Assembly: GCF_040676675.1 (NCBI RefSeq)
Contig: NZ_JBFAPK010000053.1
Location: forward strand, 1-58,891
Source: JBFAPK01 sp040676675
GTDB taxonomy: Bacteria > Actinomycetota > Actinomycetes > Mycobacteriales > Micromonosporaceae
Direction: 5' to 3'
DNA length: 58,891 nucleotides
Shown here: positions 9,177 to 16,452 of the stretch, piece after piece
Position numbering within the stretch: position 1 is the stretch's first letter
Layout: every line of letters begins with the position of its first letter
Made by a program: the position numbers and the translations under genes
Notes under the pieces: generated by a model
The model's database searches: none
Told to the model about the DNA's origin: nothing
The model's input: the letters and a program-made list of their open reading frames with translations, nothing else

Positions 9177-9240
9177 CGGATCGTCTCCTCGGCGGTTCCG
9201 CGCCTGCCCAGTCCGCTCATCGGATCGTCCCCTCCGCGGT
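9153..9240. repeat. 44-bp tandem direct duplication across a start-stop overlap
   Basis: Copies at 9153-9196 and 9197-9240 are directly adjacent and identical at 40 of 44 positions (mismatches at unit positions 8, 16, 34 and 39). Each copy contains the CCGCTCATCGGATCG core, which on the minus strand is a gene end followed by ATGAGCGG. The duplication therefore doubles the ATGA junction between the MFS gene and the TolB-like gene. Confidence 0.9.
9173..9220 (-). CDS. 15-codon minigene created by the 44-bp duplication
   Basis: It reads MSGLGRRGTAEETIR and then TGA. Its first residues copy the start of the TolB-like protein (MSGLG-x-RG), and its last residues copy the end of the MFS protein (TAEGTIR). 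The ATG overlaps the MFS stop and its TGA overlaps the next ATG, so ribosomes could pass through all three frames. It may have no function beyond keeping translational coupling across the duplication. Confidence 0.5.
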   Translation of the reverse strand: MSGLGRRGTAEETIR

Positions 9241-10527
9241 CTCGCTCCCGACCGCGTCCGCGCGCGGCGCACCCGCCAGCAGGAACACGGTGCCGGCGAC
9301 GGCGAGCACGACGCCGACCGCGGCCACCCGGGTCGCCGTGACCGGGCCCCAGAGCTGCCAGGCCACGCCGAACAGCACCGAGGAGACCAGGTACGCGAGG
9401 GCCTGTCCGGTCTGGACCAGCGCGATGCCCGTGGTGCGCAGCCGCGCCGGCAGCACCGGCCCGGCGAGCGCCATCAGGATGCCGTCGGAGGCCGCGTAGA
9501 AGAGGCCGTACAGCCCGAGGACCAGCGCGAGCAGCGGCCACCCGCCCAGCGGCCCGTGCAGCAGCAGGTAGACCAGGGCCAGCGCGGCGTAGCCACCGAC
9601 CAGCACCGGCAGCCGGCCCACCCGGTCGGCGAGCAGCCCCAACGGCGCCGCCAGCAGCAGGTACGCCAGGCTCGTGCCGACCGCCAGCAGCGGGAACCAG
9701 ACCACGCCCAACTCCTCGCGGCGCTGCAGCAGCAGGTAGACGAAGCCGTCCCCGACGGTGGCGAGCCCCAGCAGGCAGGCGGCGGCGACGAGCCGGCGCA
9801 CCGGTCGCGCCCGCAGCAGGCCCGCCGCCTCCCGCACCGTCACCGCCGGGGCGCGGCCGGCGGCCCCGGTCGCGGCGGCTGCCGGTTCGCGCCGGTCGCG
9901 GACGAAGAGCACGAGTACGACGACCGCGAGGGCCGCCACGCAGAAGCTGGTGACGAAGACCGCGTCGTACGACTCGCCGGCCGCCGCCAGCACGGCGAGC
10001 GCGACCAGCGGTCCGAGGAAGGCGCCGACGCTGTCCATGGCGCGGTGCACGCCGAACGCCCGGCCGAGCGCGCCCGGCGGGGTGGAGAGCGTGATCAGGG
10101 CGTCCCGGGGCGCGGTGCGCACCCCCTTGCCCATCCGGTCCACCGCGATGACGAGGCCGATCGCGGCCGTCGACCGGCCGGCGGCGAGCAGGCCCAGCTT
10201 GGCCAGGGCGGAGATGCCGTACCCGAGGCCGGCCAACAGCTTGCGGGCGCGGATCCGATCGGCGACGAACCCGCCGACCACCCGCAGCACCGCCGTGGCC
10301 CCGGTGTAGAGCCCGTCGAGCGCGCCGTACGCCGCCGGACCCAGCTGCAGCCCCAGCACCAGGTACAGCGGCAGTACGGCGCTGACCATCTCGGCGGAGA
10401 CATCCGTGATCAGGCTGACCGTACCGAGGGCGAGGACGTTGCCGCCGACCAGGGCGAGCCGCCGCTGCCGGGGCTGCGGCGCGGCGTCACCGGCCTGCGC
10501 CGGCCGCCCGATCGTCGACAGGTACAC
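9217..10527 (-). CDS. Major facilitator superfamily transporter
   Basis: A protein of about 436 residues with 12 predicted membrane segments. The loop after the second helix reads G-F-V-A-D-R-I-R-A-R-K, and D-R-M-G-K-G-V-R-T-A-P-R-D-A-L follows. This second motif marks the MFS_1 subgroup of tetracycline-resistance-like proteins and related permeases of unknown substrate. A GTG at 10527 follows GGGGAGGGG and is preferred; an ATG at 10578 without a clear site would add 17 residues. It leads the MFS-minigene-TolB transcription unit and is divergent from the secreted phosphoesterase. Confidence 0.88.
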   Translation of the reverse strand: MYLSTIGRPAQAGDAAPQPRQRRLALVGGNVLALGTVSLITDVSAEMVSAVLPLYLVLGLQLGPAAYGALDGLYTGATAVLRVVGGFVADRIRARKLLAGLGYGISALAKLGLLAAGRSTAAIGLVIAVDRMGKGVRTAPRDALITLSTPPGALGRAFGVHRAMDSVGAFLGPLVALAVLAAAGESYDAVFVTSFCVAALAVVVLVLFVRDRREPAAAATGAAGRAPAVTVREAAGLLRARPVRRLVAAACLLGLATVGDGFVYLLLQRREELGVVWFPLLAVGTSLAYLLLAAPLGLLADRVGRLPVLVGGYAALALVYLLLHGPLGGWPLLALVLGLYGLFYAASDGILMALAGPVLPARLRTTGIALVQTGQALAYLVSSVLFGVAWQLWGPVTATRVAAVGVVLAVAGTVFLLAGAPRADAVGSETAEGTIR

Positions 10528-10685
10528 GTCGCCCGCCCCTCCCCGACCCGTTCCTCCGCGTGCGATGACGGTGAACACTGTCTATGGCGCGCGCCGGCCG
10601 GGCAACCCGGCGCGTCCGCCGACCAGGCGGGCATCCGGTGAACAGCCGGTGTCCGGCAGACGTTTCAGCGGGCGGTCCCCGAAGA

Positions 10686-10719
10686 GTTCATCCCGTCGTA
10701 CGTACCGCGTTCATTCGGA
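10686..10719 (+). promoter_or_regulatory. PHO-box-like repeats upstream of the secreted phosphoesterase
   Basis: GTTCATCCCGT at 10686 and GTTCATTCGGA at 10709 resemble the 11-nt direct-repeat unit of the Streptomyces PhoP box (GTTCAYYYRSG). They are 23 bp apart, close to two 11-bp periods. Two more GTTCACC cores lie on the other strand at 10637-10643 and about 10568-10574. A secreted phosphatase downstream makes PhoP control plausible, but the match is partial. Confidence 0.35.
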
Positions 10720-10765
10720 TACATAGATTTCTCCGGTCCCGACCCCCACCCGAAGGGAAGACCAG

Positions 10766-12157
10766 ATGGCTACCCGCCACCTCCGGTCGGCAGCGACCGC
10801 GGGAACCGCAGCGGTGCTGGTGGCAGCGGCCACCACGGTGCTGCTGACCGGCTCCGGCCCGGCCGCCGCGGCCACCTCCACGTTCACCCCGGTGGCCGAC
10901 ACGTACGTGCAGAGCGACACGGCCTCCACCGGCTACGGCACCTCGACCCAGATCGTGGTGGACAACTCGCCGGTCCGGCGTACCTTCCTGCGCTTCACCG
11001 TCAGCGGGATCAGCGGGCAGGTCACCGGCGCCAAGCTGCGGCTGCACACGATCAGCGGCAACAGCGGCAGCAGCAGCGGCGGCAGCTTCCGGGCGGTCTC
11101 CAGCACCACCTGGTCGGAGACCGGCACCACCTGGAACAACCAGCCCGCCATCGACGGCGCGACCCTCGGCTCGATCGGCTCGGTCAGCAGCAGCAGCTGG
11201 TACGAGGTGGACGTCACCGCCGTGGTGACCGGCAACGGCACCTACAGCTTCGGCGGCACCTCCAGCAACACCGACGGGGCCTACTACGACAGTCGGGAGA
11301 GCGGCGCCAACGCGCCCCAGCTCGTCGTCACCACCGGCGCCGGCCCGACGCCGACCACCGCGCCGCCCTCGGGCGACCCGGTCTTCGTCGGGGCGGGTGA
11401 CATCGCCACCTCGGGCTCGGGCGACAGCGCCACCGCCGCGCTGCTCGACAACATCGCCGGCACGGTCTGGACCACCGGCGACAACGTCTACGACAACGGC
11501 ACCGCGGCGGAGTTCAACAACTACTACGCGCCGACGTGGGGCCGGCACAAGGCGCGTACCCGCCCGACGCCCGGCAACCACGACTACAACACCTCGGGCG
11601 CCTCCGGCTACTACGGCTACTTCGGCGCCAACGCCGGTACCGCCGGCCAGGGCTACTACTCGTACGACCTCGGCAACTGGCACATCGTGGCGCTGAACTC
11701 CAACATCTCGATGTCCGCCGGGTCGGCCCAGGAGCGCTGGCTCCGGAGCGACCTGGCCGCCAGCACCCGGCCGTGCACGCTGGCGCTGTGGCACCACCCG
11801 CTCTTCACCTCCGGCGCCAACCACTCCCCGTCCACCTCGACCCGCCCCCTCTACCAGGCCCTGTACGACTACAACGCCGACGTCGTGCTCTGGGGCCACA
11901 ACCACCAGTACGAGCGGTTCGCCCCGCAGAACCCGAGCGGCGGGCTCGACAACGCCCGGGGCCTGCGCGCCTTCGTCGCCGGCATGGGAGGCGCGAGCCA
12001 CTACGGCTTCGGCACCATCGCGCCGAACAGCCAGGCCCGCAACAGCGACACGTACGGCGTACTGAAGTTCACCCTGCACGCCAACGGCTACGACTGGCAG
12101 TTCGTACCCGAGGCGGGCAAGACGTACAACGACAGCGGCACCGGCACCTGCCACTGA
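10766..12157 (+). CDS. Secreted DNRLRE-domain metallophosphoesterase
   Basis: The 463-residue protein has a signal peptide ending near AAA at about residue 36. A DNRLRE/CBM96-like beta-sandwich follows at about residues 40-190 (A-D-T-Y-V-Q-S-D, F-L-R-F, W-N-N-Q-P-A), then a Thr/Pro linker, then a calcineurin-like phosphoesterase domain at about residues 210-455. Metal ligands are visible in G-A-G-D-I-A, G-D-N-V-Y-D, G-N-H-D-Y, W-H-H-P and G-H-N-H-Q-Y-E. The family hydrolyses extracellular phosphoesters, and the N-domain probably binds polysaccharide or cell wall. The ATG follows GAAGGGAAG. The upstream region has PHO-box-like repeats. Confidence 0.92.
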   Translation: MATRHLRSAATAGTAAVLVAAATTVLLTGSGPAAAATSTFTPVADTYVQSDTASTGYGTSTQIVVDNSPVRRTFLRFTVSGISGQVTGAKLRLHTISGNSGSSSGGSFRAVSSTTWSETGTTWNNQPAIDGATLGSIGSVSSSSWYEVDVTAVVTGNGTYSFGGTSSNTDGAYYDSRESGANAPQLVVTTGAGPTPTTAPPSGDPVFVGAGDIATSGSGDSATAALLDNIAGTVWTTGDNVYDNGTAAEFNNYYAPTWGRHKARTRPTPGNHDYNTSGASGYYGYFGANAGTAGQGYYSYDLGNWHIVALNSNISMSAGSAQERWLRSDLAASTRPCTLALWHHPLFTSGANHSPSTSTRPLYQALYDYNADVVLWGHNHQYERFAPQNPSGGLDNARGLRAFVAGMGGASHYGFGTIAPNSQARNSDTYGVLKFTLHANGYDWQFVPEAGKTYNDSGTGTCH

Positions 12158-12264
12158 CCACGATCCGCGCGTCGGGTCGCCGGTCCACCCCGGCGACCCG
12201 ACACCCGTACCCGTCGCACAGCCACAGTTGGTCTGGTCTCGACCGCTGCCGGTACGGTGACCTC

Positions 12265-12756
12265 GTGACGGCAACCCCGGCCACCGGCTACGACCTGCTC
12301 GCCTCCCGTGGCCTGAAGGAGGACGACCTGCGTCCGTTCCTGCTGGACTGCTTCGACATCGAGGAACGGGAACTCTTCGTCGGCCACGCCGACCGGCTCT
12401 TCGAGGAGCTGCGCGGCGTCCCCTCCGACCACGTCTTCGCCGCGTTCTGCAGCTACGAGGAGGTACGCGGCCACTTCGCGGTCAGCGTCCAGGTCGGCAT
12501 CGAGGGGCGGCTCGTCGACCGGGTCGGCCGTCGGCGGTACGCCGAGCGGTTCGCGGCGCACTTCGACGCGTACGTGCTCTACGGCGACACCGAGCCGCTG
12601 CCGTTCCTCTGGACGGTGGTCCTGCCCGACGGCAACCGGCTGCTCGCGACCATGGACGAGCAGGAGGGCGACGCCTTCCTGCTGCGTACGGCCACCGCGC
12701 CGATCCCGGGCCTGCCCCAGGTGGCGGTGGACCCCACCCTCGGCCGACCCCGCTGA
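12265..12756 (+). CDS. Conserved hypothetical protein
   Basis: The 163-residue soluble protein starts at GTG 12265 and has no signal peptide or membrane segment. It is acidic and aromatic-rich, with paired motifs such as L-L-D-C-F-D-I-E-E-R-E-L-F and L-A-T-M-D-E-Q-E-G-D-A-F-L-L. I do not recognise a family. The start is 107 nt after the phosphoesterase stop and lacks a strong ribosome binding site; the frame is open further upstream but antisense-like there. Codon use is typical of the window. Confidence 0.6.
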   Translation: MTATPATGYDLLASRGLKEDDLRPFLLDCFDIEERELFVGHADRLFEELRGVPSDHVFAAFCSYEEVRGHFAVSVQVGIEGRLVDRVGRRRYAERFAAHFDAYVLYGDTEPLPFLWTVVLPDGNRLLATMDEQEGDAFLLRTATAPIPGLPQVAVDPTLGRPR

Positions 12757-12794
12757 GCAGGCCGGGCGGGCCGACCGGGAGGCCGAGCGTCCCC

Positions 12795-12838
12795 GCCGAG
12801 GAGGCCGGGCGGGCTCGCCGAGGAGGCCGGGTAGGCCC
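12795..12838. repeat. Two 22-bp direct repeats before a terminator
   Basis: Adjacent 22-nt units at 12795-12816 and 12817-12838 share GCCGAGGAGGCCGGG and differ mainly at their 3' ends. They lie between two convergent genes, just before the terminator hairpin. Confidence 0.6.
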
Positions 12839-12855
12839 GCCCCGGAGGGCGGGCC
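12834..12855. terminator. Bidirectional hairpin terminator
   Basis: A perfect 9-bp stem (GGCCCGCCC / GGGCGGGCC) with a 4-nt loop lies between the convergent hypothetical gene and the MBL-Rieske gene. There is no U-tract, as is common in actinobacteria. Confidence 0.6.
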
Positions 12856-12861
12856 CGAGGC

Positions 12862-14427
12862 TCACTCCGTGGTGGCCGGTGCCGGCGTACCGGCGCGGCG
12901 CGCCCGGATCTCGTGTCCGACGCTGGTAAGGCACCGCCCGCTCGGCAGGTCGAAGCGCCAGCCGTGCAGCTGGCAGGTGAGCTGCTCGCCCTCGATCACG
13001 CCGAACCGGGTCAGGTCGGCCTTGAGGTGCGGGCAGCGGCGCTGCACGATCCAGTCGCCCAGCTTGATGTCCTCGGCGTCCGGCTTCTGCTCCGCGTACC
13101 AGCCCTCGGCGTACTGCAGCCGCTCCTCGGAGAGGCACTTGAAGAAGGCGTAGACGAACTCGTTGTACTGGCCGATCCGCGCCGCCGAGAAGCGGCAGGA
13201 GAGGAAGAGCGAGTTGACCCAGTCGACCTCGCCGCTGTGCAGCAGCTGCTCGACCAGCGCCCGCTCGGTACGGAACCGGTAGCGGACCTTCTCGTCGGCG
13301 TACGGCCGTACCTGCTTGCCCGGGAAGTCCACCACGATCGACTCGACCGACTCGCCGTCGTAGCCGACCAGGTCGAACCGGACCGGTCCGCCGACGCCCT
13401 TGGCCAGGTAGACCGACTCGTCGAGCAGCGGTTCGATCCGCCGCTTCATCTCCTTGAGGACGTCGACCTCCGGGTGCCGCCAGGACGCCTTCTCGGCCTC
13501 GATGATCGGCCGCTTGCGTTCCCGCATCTCCTCCAGGTGCGCCTTCTTGTTCGCGAAGAACTCGGCCACGTCGGGCACCGGGTGGGTGGTCTCGCAGCTC
13601 TCCGTGGTGATCTCGGCGACGCTGCCCGGGAGCAGCACCACCCCGTTCTCGCCGCCGACCTTGGCGTACTCGGCCATGAAGACCGACTGGTCGGGGAAGA
13701 TGTTCCCCTCGTCGCCGTGGATGTCGTTGAACTGCCACAGCTCGTCGTCGAGGAAGCAGGGCGGCCCGGCGATCGGGAAAACGTACGACGCCTTGAGGTC
13801 GTCGATGTACCGCCAGGTACGGTCGAACTGCCGCTCGCGCTTCTGCTTGCCGAAGGCGATCTTCGCGGCGTTCGGCAGCTCGTAGACCATCGGATACCAG
13901 ATCGCGCCGGAGAACTGCAGCAGGTGCGCGTGCACGTGCCCCAGCTCGGCGAAGACGCTCAGGTCGGCCGGGCGGGCGTCGTTCTGGTTGAGTAGCCGTA
14001 CGCCCTCGTGCTCCACCCAGAGGGACGAGTCGCCGATCGGACCGTCGGTCGGGCTGGTCAGCGCCTGGATCATGACCTTGAGGCCGCCGTCGAGCTCGAC
14101 CACCTCGTTGCTCCTGGTACGCAGGAAGCTGGTGAAGCCCAGCTCCCGCAGCTCGTCCTCCAGCTCGGACGTCGGGTACTCCGGCAGCAGCACGGTCGCC
14201 TTCTTGCTCACGTACCGCTTGAGGTGGGCCGCGTCGAAGTGGTCCCGGTGCAGGTGGGAGACGTAGAGGTAGTCGACCTGCCCCAGGCTCTCCCAGTCGA
14301 GTAGTGAATTGTCCGGGAATGGGAACCATGAGGCGAAGTAGGCTGGATTGACCCACGGGTCGCACAGGATGCTGCCGGCCGTCGTGTCGATCCGCATACT
14401 CGCGTGTCCCGTACCGGTCACCCTCAC
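12862..14427 (-). CDS. MBL-fold hydrolase fused to a C-terminal Rieske [2Fe-2S] domain
   Basis: The 521-residue protein begins with a metallo-beta-lactamase fold of the UlaG-like type: D-T-T-A-G-S-I-L-C-D-P-W, then the zinc motif S-H-L-H-R-D-H-F-D near residue 57. Residues 400 to 500 hold a Rieske cluster site: C-P-H-L and, about 20 residues on, C-Q-L-H-G-W. Metal-dependent hydrolase plus Rieske modules are known in the CMP-Neu5Ac hydroxylase family, but with the Rieske part at the N-terminus. The role here is unknown and could be an oxygenase. The GTG at 14427 lies 8 nt after GGGAG; a TTG at 14442 is less likely. It is a single-gene unit. Confidence 0.85.
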   Translation of the reverse strand: MRVTGTGHASMRIDTTAGSILCDPWVNPAYFASWFPFPDNSLLDWESLGQVDYLYVSHLHRDHFDAAHLKRYVSKKATVLLPEYPTSELEDELRELGFTSFLRTRSNEVVELDGGLKVMIQALTSPTDGPIGDSSLWVEHEGVRLLNQNDARPADLSVFAELGHVHAHLLQFSGAIWYPMVYELPNAAKIAFGKQKRERQFDRTWRYIDDLKASYVFPIAGPPCFLDDELWQFNDIHGDEGNIFPDQSVFMAEYAKVGGENGVVLLPGSVAEITTESCETTHPVPDVAEFFANKKAHLEEMRERKRPIIEAEKASWRHPEVDVLKEMKRRIEPLLDESVYLAKGVGGPVRFDLVGYDGESVESIVVDFPGKQVRPYADEKVRYRFRTERALVEQLLHSGEVDWVNSLFLSCRFSAARIGQYNEFVYAFFKCLSEERLQYAEGWYAEQKPDAEDIKLGDWIVQRRCPHLKADLTRFGVIEGEQLTCQLHGWRFDLPSGRCLTSVGHEIRARRAGTPAPATTE

Positions 14428-14469
14428 CGCACACACTCCCAAGAGCAGACTTCGAGCCGTACCCGAAAA

Positions 14470-14497
14470 ACGCTACCGGACCGGGTATGCCGCCCAA
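14470..14497 (-). promoter_or_regulatory. Candidate promoter of the MBL-Rieske gene
   Basis: On the minus strand TTGGGC (14497-14492) and TAGCGT (14475-14470) are 16 bp apart, about 43 bp before the GTG start. This is a moderate sigma-70-like match in an AT-richer stretch. Confidence 0.3.
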
Positions 14498-14540
14498 CCC
14501 GCGACGCCGTCATCGCCGCCCCGAGCACGGGCTGGTGGCC

Positions 14541-14639
14541 GCGATGTGATCGCGGCGCGGGGCGCGCGACCCCGTACCGCGATGTGATCTCGGCGCGGGC
14601 GCGGGCGTGGGTCCGGGCCGCGACGTGATCTCGGCGCGG
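14541..14639. repeat. Three 20-bp direct repeats in a divergent intergenic region
   Basis: Copies of GCGATGTGATCTCGGCGCGG lie at 14541-14560, 14579-14598 and 14620-14639, with one or two mismatches. Spacing is 38 and 41 bp, and each copy is followed by GC-rich sequence. They fill most of the 323-bp region between the MBL-Rieske gene and the small DUF2631-like gene. No coding potential was seen. They could be protein-binding sites for either gene. Confidence 0.75.
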
Positions 14640-14750
14640 GGCGCCGGCCCCCGACCAGCGGCGGCGTCCCGCGGCGGCCGAGGCCCCGCGTCGCCCCGGC
14701 CGGCGGCGTGCCAAACTAACCGCAGATCCGATCGCGAGGAAGGACCGAAA

Positions 14751-14975
14751 GTGGCAGGAAGCGAGCCGGTAACGTCGCCGGACCAGCGCAAGCCGGGACA
14801 TCGCAAGGCGGGCCGGATCGGCGCGGTCCTCAGCGCGCTCGCGCTGATCGCCATGATCTTCAACAACAACGAGGTCACCGGGATGGAGAAGATCTGGCTC
14901 ATCGGCATCGCCGTGGGTCTGATCGTCGTCGTCGTCGGCGACTCGATCCTGCGCCGTAACGGCCTGCGCTCCTGA
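14751..14975 (+). CDS. Small two-helix membrane protein, DUF2631-like
   Basis: The 74-residue protein has a hydrophilic N-terminus (S-E-P-V-T-S-P-D-Q-x-K-P-G) and two membrane helices at about residues 27-40 and 46-62. GTG 14751 follows AGGAAGGA by 7 nt. The pattern fits DUF2631, whose actinobacterial members lie in the dxr-rlmN region, and that matches its position beside the DivIVA gene here. The role is unknown. A strong terminator follows. Confidence 0.75.
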   Translation: MAGSEPVTSPDQRKPGHRKAGRIGAVLSALALIAMIFNNNEVTGMEKIWLIGIAVGLIVVVVGDSILRRNGLRS

Positions 14976-15014
14976 GCGGGCTCCGGCCCGCCGGAACCGC
15001 CCGGAACGACCCGC

Positions 15015-15054
15015 GAGAAGGGCCCGCCCAGGAGATCCTGGGCGGGCCCTTCTC
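15015..15054. terminator. Strong bidirectional terminator
   Basis: A perfect 17-bp stem (arms 15015-15031 and 15038-15054) with a 6-nt loop lies between the convergent DUF2631-like gene and the DivIVA-domain gene. Confidence 0.85.
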
Positions 15055-15071
15055 TGGTGGCCGACGGCGGG

Positions 15072-16406
15072 TCAGCGCCGCCGCATGATGATGTCCTGGA
15101 CCTCCTTGAGGGCCGCGTCGACCTCGGCCTCGAAGTAGCCGCCGGGAACCAGTCCGAAGCCCATGGTGTCGAGCGACGCCGGGTTGACCGGCATCGGGCC
15201 GCGGCCACCCATGCTCGCGAGGATGCCGTCGAAGAGGCGGTCCACCTGTACCGGGTCGTAGCCGCTGCCGAACCGGCGCACCTGGAACGTACGGCGGATC
15301 TGGTCGATCCGCTGCATCTCGGGGCTCATCGGCGGCCCGGAGGGCGGCGCGCCCATTCCGGGCGGGCCCATCGGCGGGGGGCCCATCGGTGGCTGCCCCA
15401 TCGGCGGGGCACTCATCGACGGAGGGCTCATCGGCGGCTGCCCCATCGGCGGTGGACCGGAGACCGGCGGCGCGCCGAGGCCGGCGGGCGGTCCCATCGG
15501 CGGGTTGCCGGCCGGCGGTTGGCCCATCGCGGGCGGTGGGAGCGGCGGCACCGGTGGCAGGCCGGTTCCCCGACCCGGCCCGCGCTGGTCACGGTCGGGC
15601 AGGTGGATCTCAGCGGTCATGTCCGCCTTGCCGTGGCGACCGGGCTCGAATCCGTTGAACCGGTCCTCCGGGCCGAAACGGTCCGGCGGGCCGAAGCCCG
15701 CTCCGCCCCCGGCCGGGCCCCGGGCTCCCACCGGCCCACCGGCCGGCGGGAGCGGCCCGCGCGGGCGGTCGAAACCGCCGCGGCCGCCGTCGAAGCCACC
15801 ACCGAAGGTGCCGGTGGGCTCGTCGTACCGGTTGCCGTAGGGGTCCGAGGGCGGTCCGGCCTGGGCCGGCATGGGTCGTGACGGGAGCGCGGGCATGCCG
15901 CGGTCGTCCCGGGCCGGCGGACCCATCCGGTCCGGCGCGCCCATCCGATCGGGCGGACCCATCCGATCCGGGGCGCCCATGCGATCCGGCGGGCCCATCC
16001 GGTCGGGCGGGCCCATCCGGTCTGGGGCGCCCATGCGGTCGGGGGCACCCATGCGATCCGGCGGGCCCATCCGGTCCGGGGCGCTGCCGAGCCGGTCCGG
16101 CAGCCGCTCGGGCTGGCCGGCCCGCGCCGGGGTCCGGGCCTCGGCGCCGCGCGCCACGCCGCCCCGCTCCTCCATCTCGGCGAGCTGCCGCTCGACCCGG
16201 TCCAGATGCAGGTCGACCTGCCACTCGTCGTAGCCGTTGAACCGAACCCGGAAGACGACGTCGTGGACCTGCTGCGAGGCGACGGGCGCGCCGATCGGCT
16301 CGCCGGCGAGGGTGGCCTCGACCCGGTCCAGGAAGTCGTCGACCTCGTCTACCTTGTAGCCCCGGCGCAGCGGCTTACGCCGGAAACGCTGACCCTGAGT
16401 CGCCAC
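15072..16406 (-). CDS. DivIVA-domain protein with a Pro/Met-rich repeat core
   Basis: The 444-residue protein has a DivIVA-type segment at each end. The N-terminal one contains F-R-R-K-P-L-R-R-G-Y-K-V-D-E-V-D-D-F-L-D-R-V. The C-terminal one contains F-Q-V-R-R-F-G-S-G-Y-D-P-V-Q-V-D-R-L-F-D and ends in a helix. Between them lie DRMG(A/P)P hexapeptides (about ten) and a P-M-G-Q-P-P-M-G-P region. DivIVA proteins bind curved membrane and recruit growth or division machinery, so a polar or septal scaffold role is likely. It is separated from rlmN by a 46-bp gap on the same strand, and a terminator follows. Confidence 0.85.
   Translation of the reverse strand: MATQGQRFRRKPLRRGYKVDEVDDFLDRVEATLAGEPIGAPVASQQVHDVVFRVRFNGYDEWQVDLHLDRVERQLAEMEERGGVARGAEARTPARAGQPERLPDRLGSAPDRMGPPDRMGAPDRMGAPDRMGPPDRMGPPDRMGAPDRMGPPDRMGAPDRMGPPARDDRGMPALPSRPMPAQAGPPSDPYGNRYDEPTGTFGGGFDGGRGGFDRPRGPLPPAGGPVGARGPAGGGAGFGPPDRFGPEDRFNGFEPGRHGKADMTAEIHLPDRDQRGPGRGTGLPPVPPLPPPAMGQPPAGNPPMGPPAGLGAPPVSGPPPMGQPPMSPPSMSAPPMGQPPMGPPPMGPPGMGAPPSGPPMSPEMQRIDQIRRTFQVRRFGSGYDPVQVDRLFDGILASMGGRGPMPVNPASLDTMGFGLVPGGYFEAEVDAALKEVQDIIMRRR
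15918..16082. repeat. 18-bp tandem repeats inside the DivIVA gene
   Basis: About nine imperfect 18-nt units built on GGGCCCATCCGGTC-like sequence encode the DRMGAP/DRMGPP hexapeptide series. Because the period is a multiple of three, copy number can change without breaking the frame. Confidence 0.85.
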
Positions 16407-16452
16407 TATGTCTCCTGGTTTGTTCGCTCGTCACGCCGCCCACCCGGCTCGC

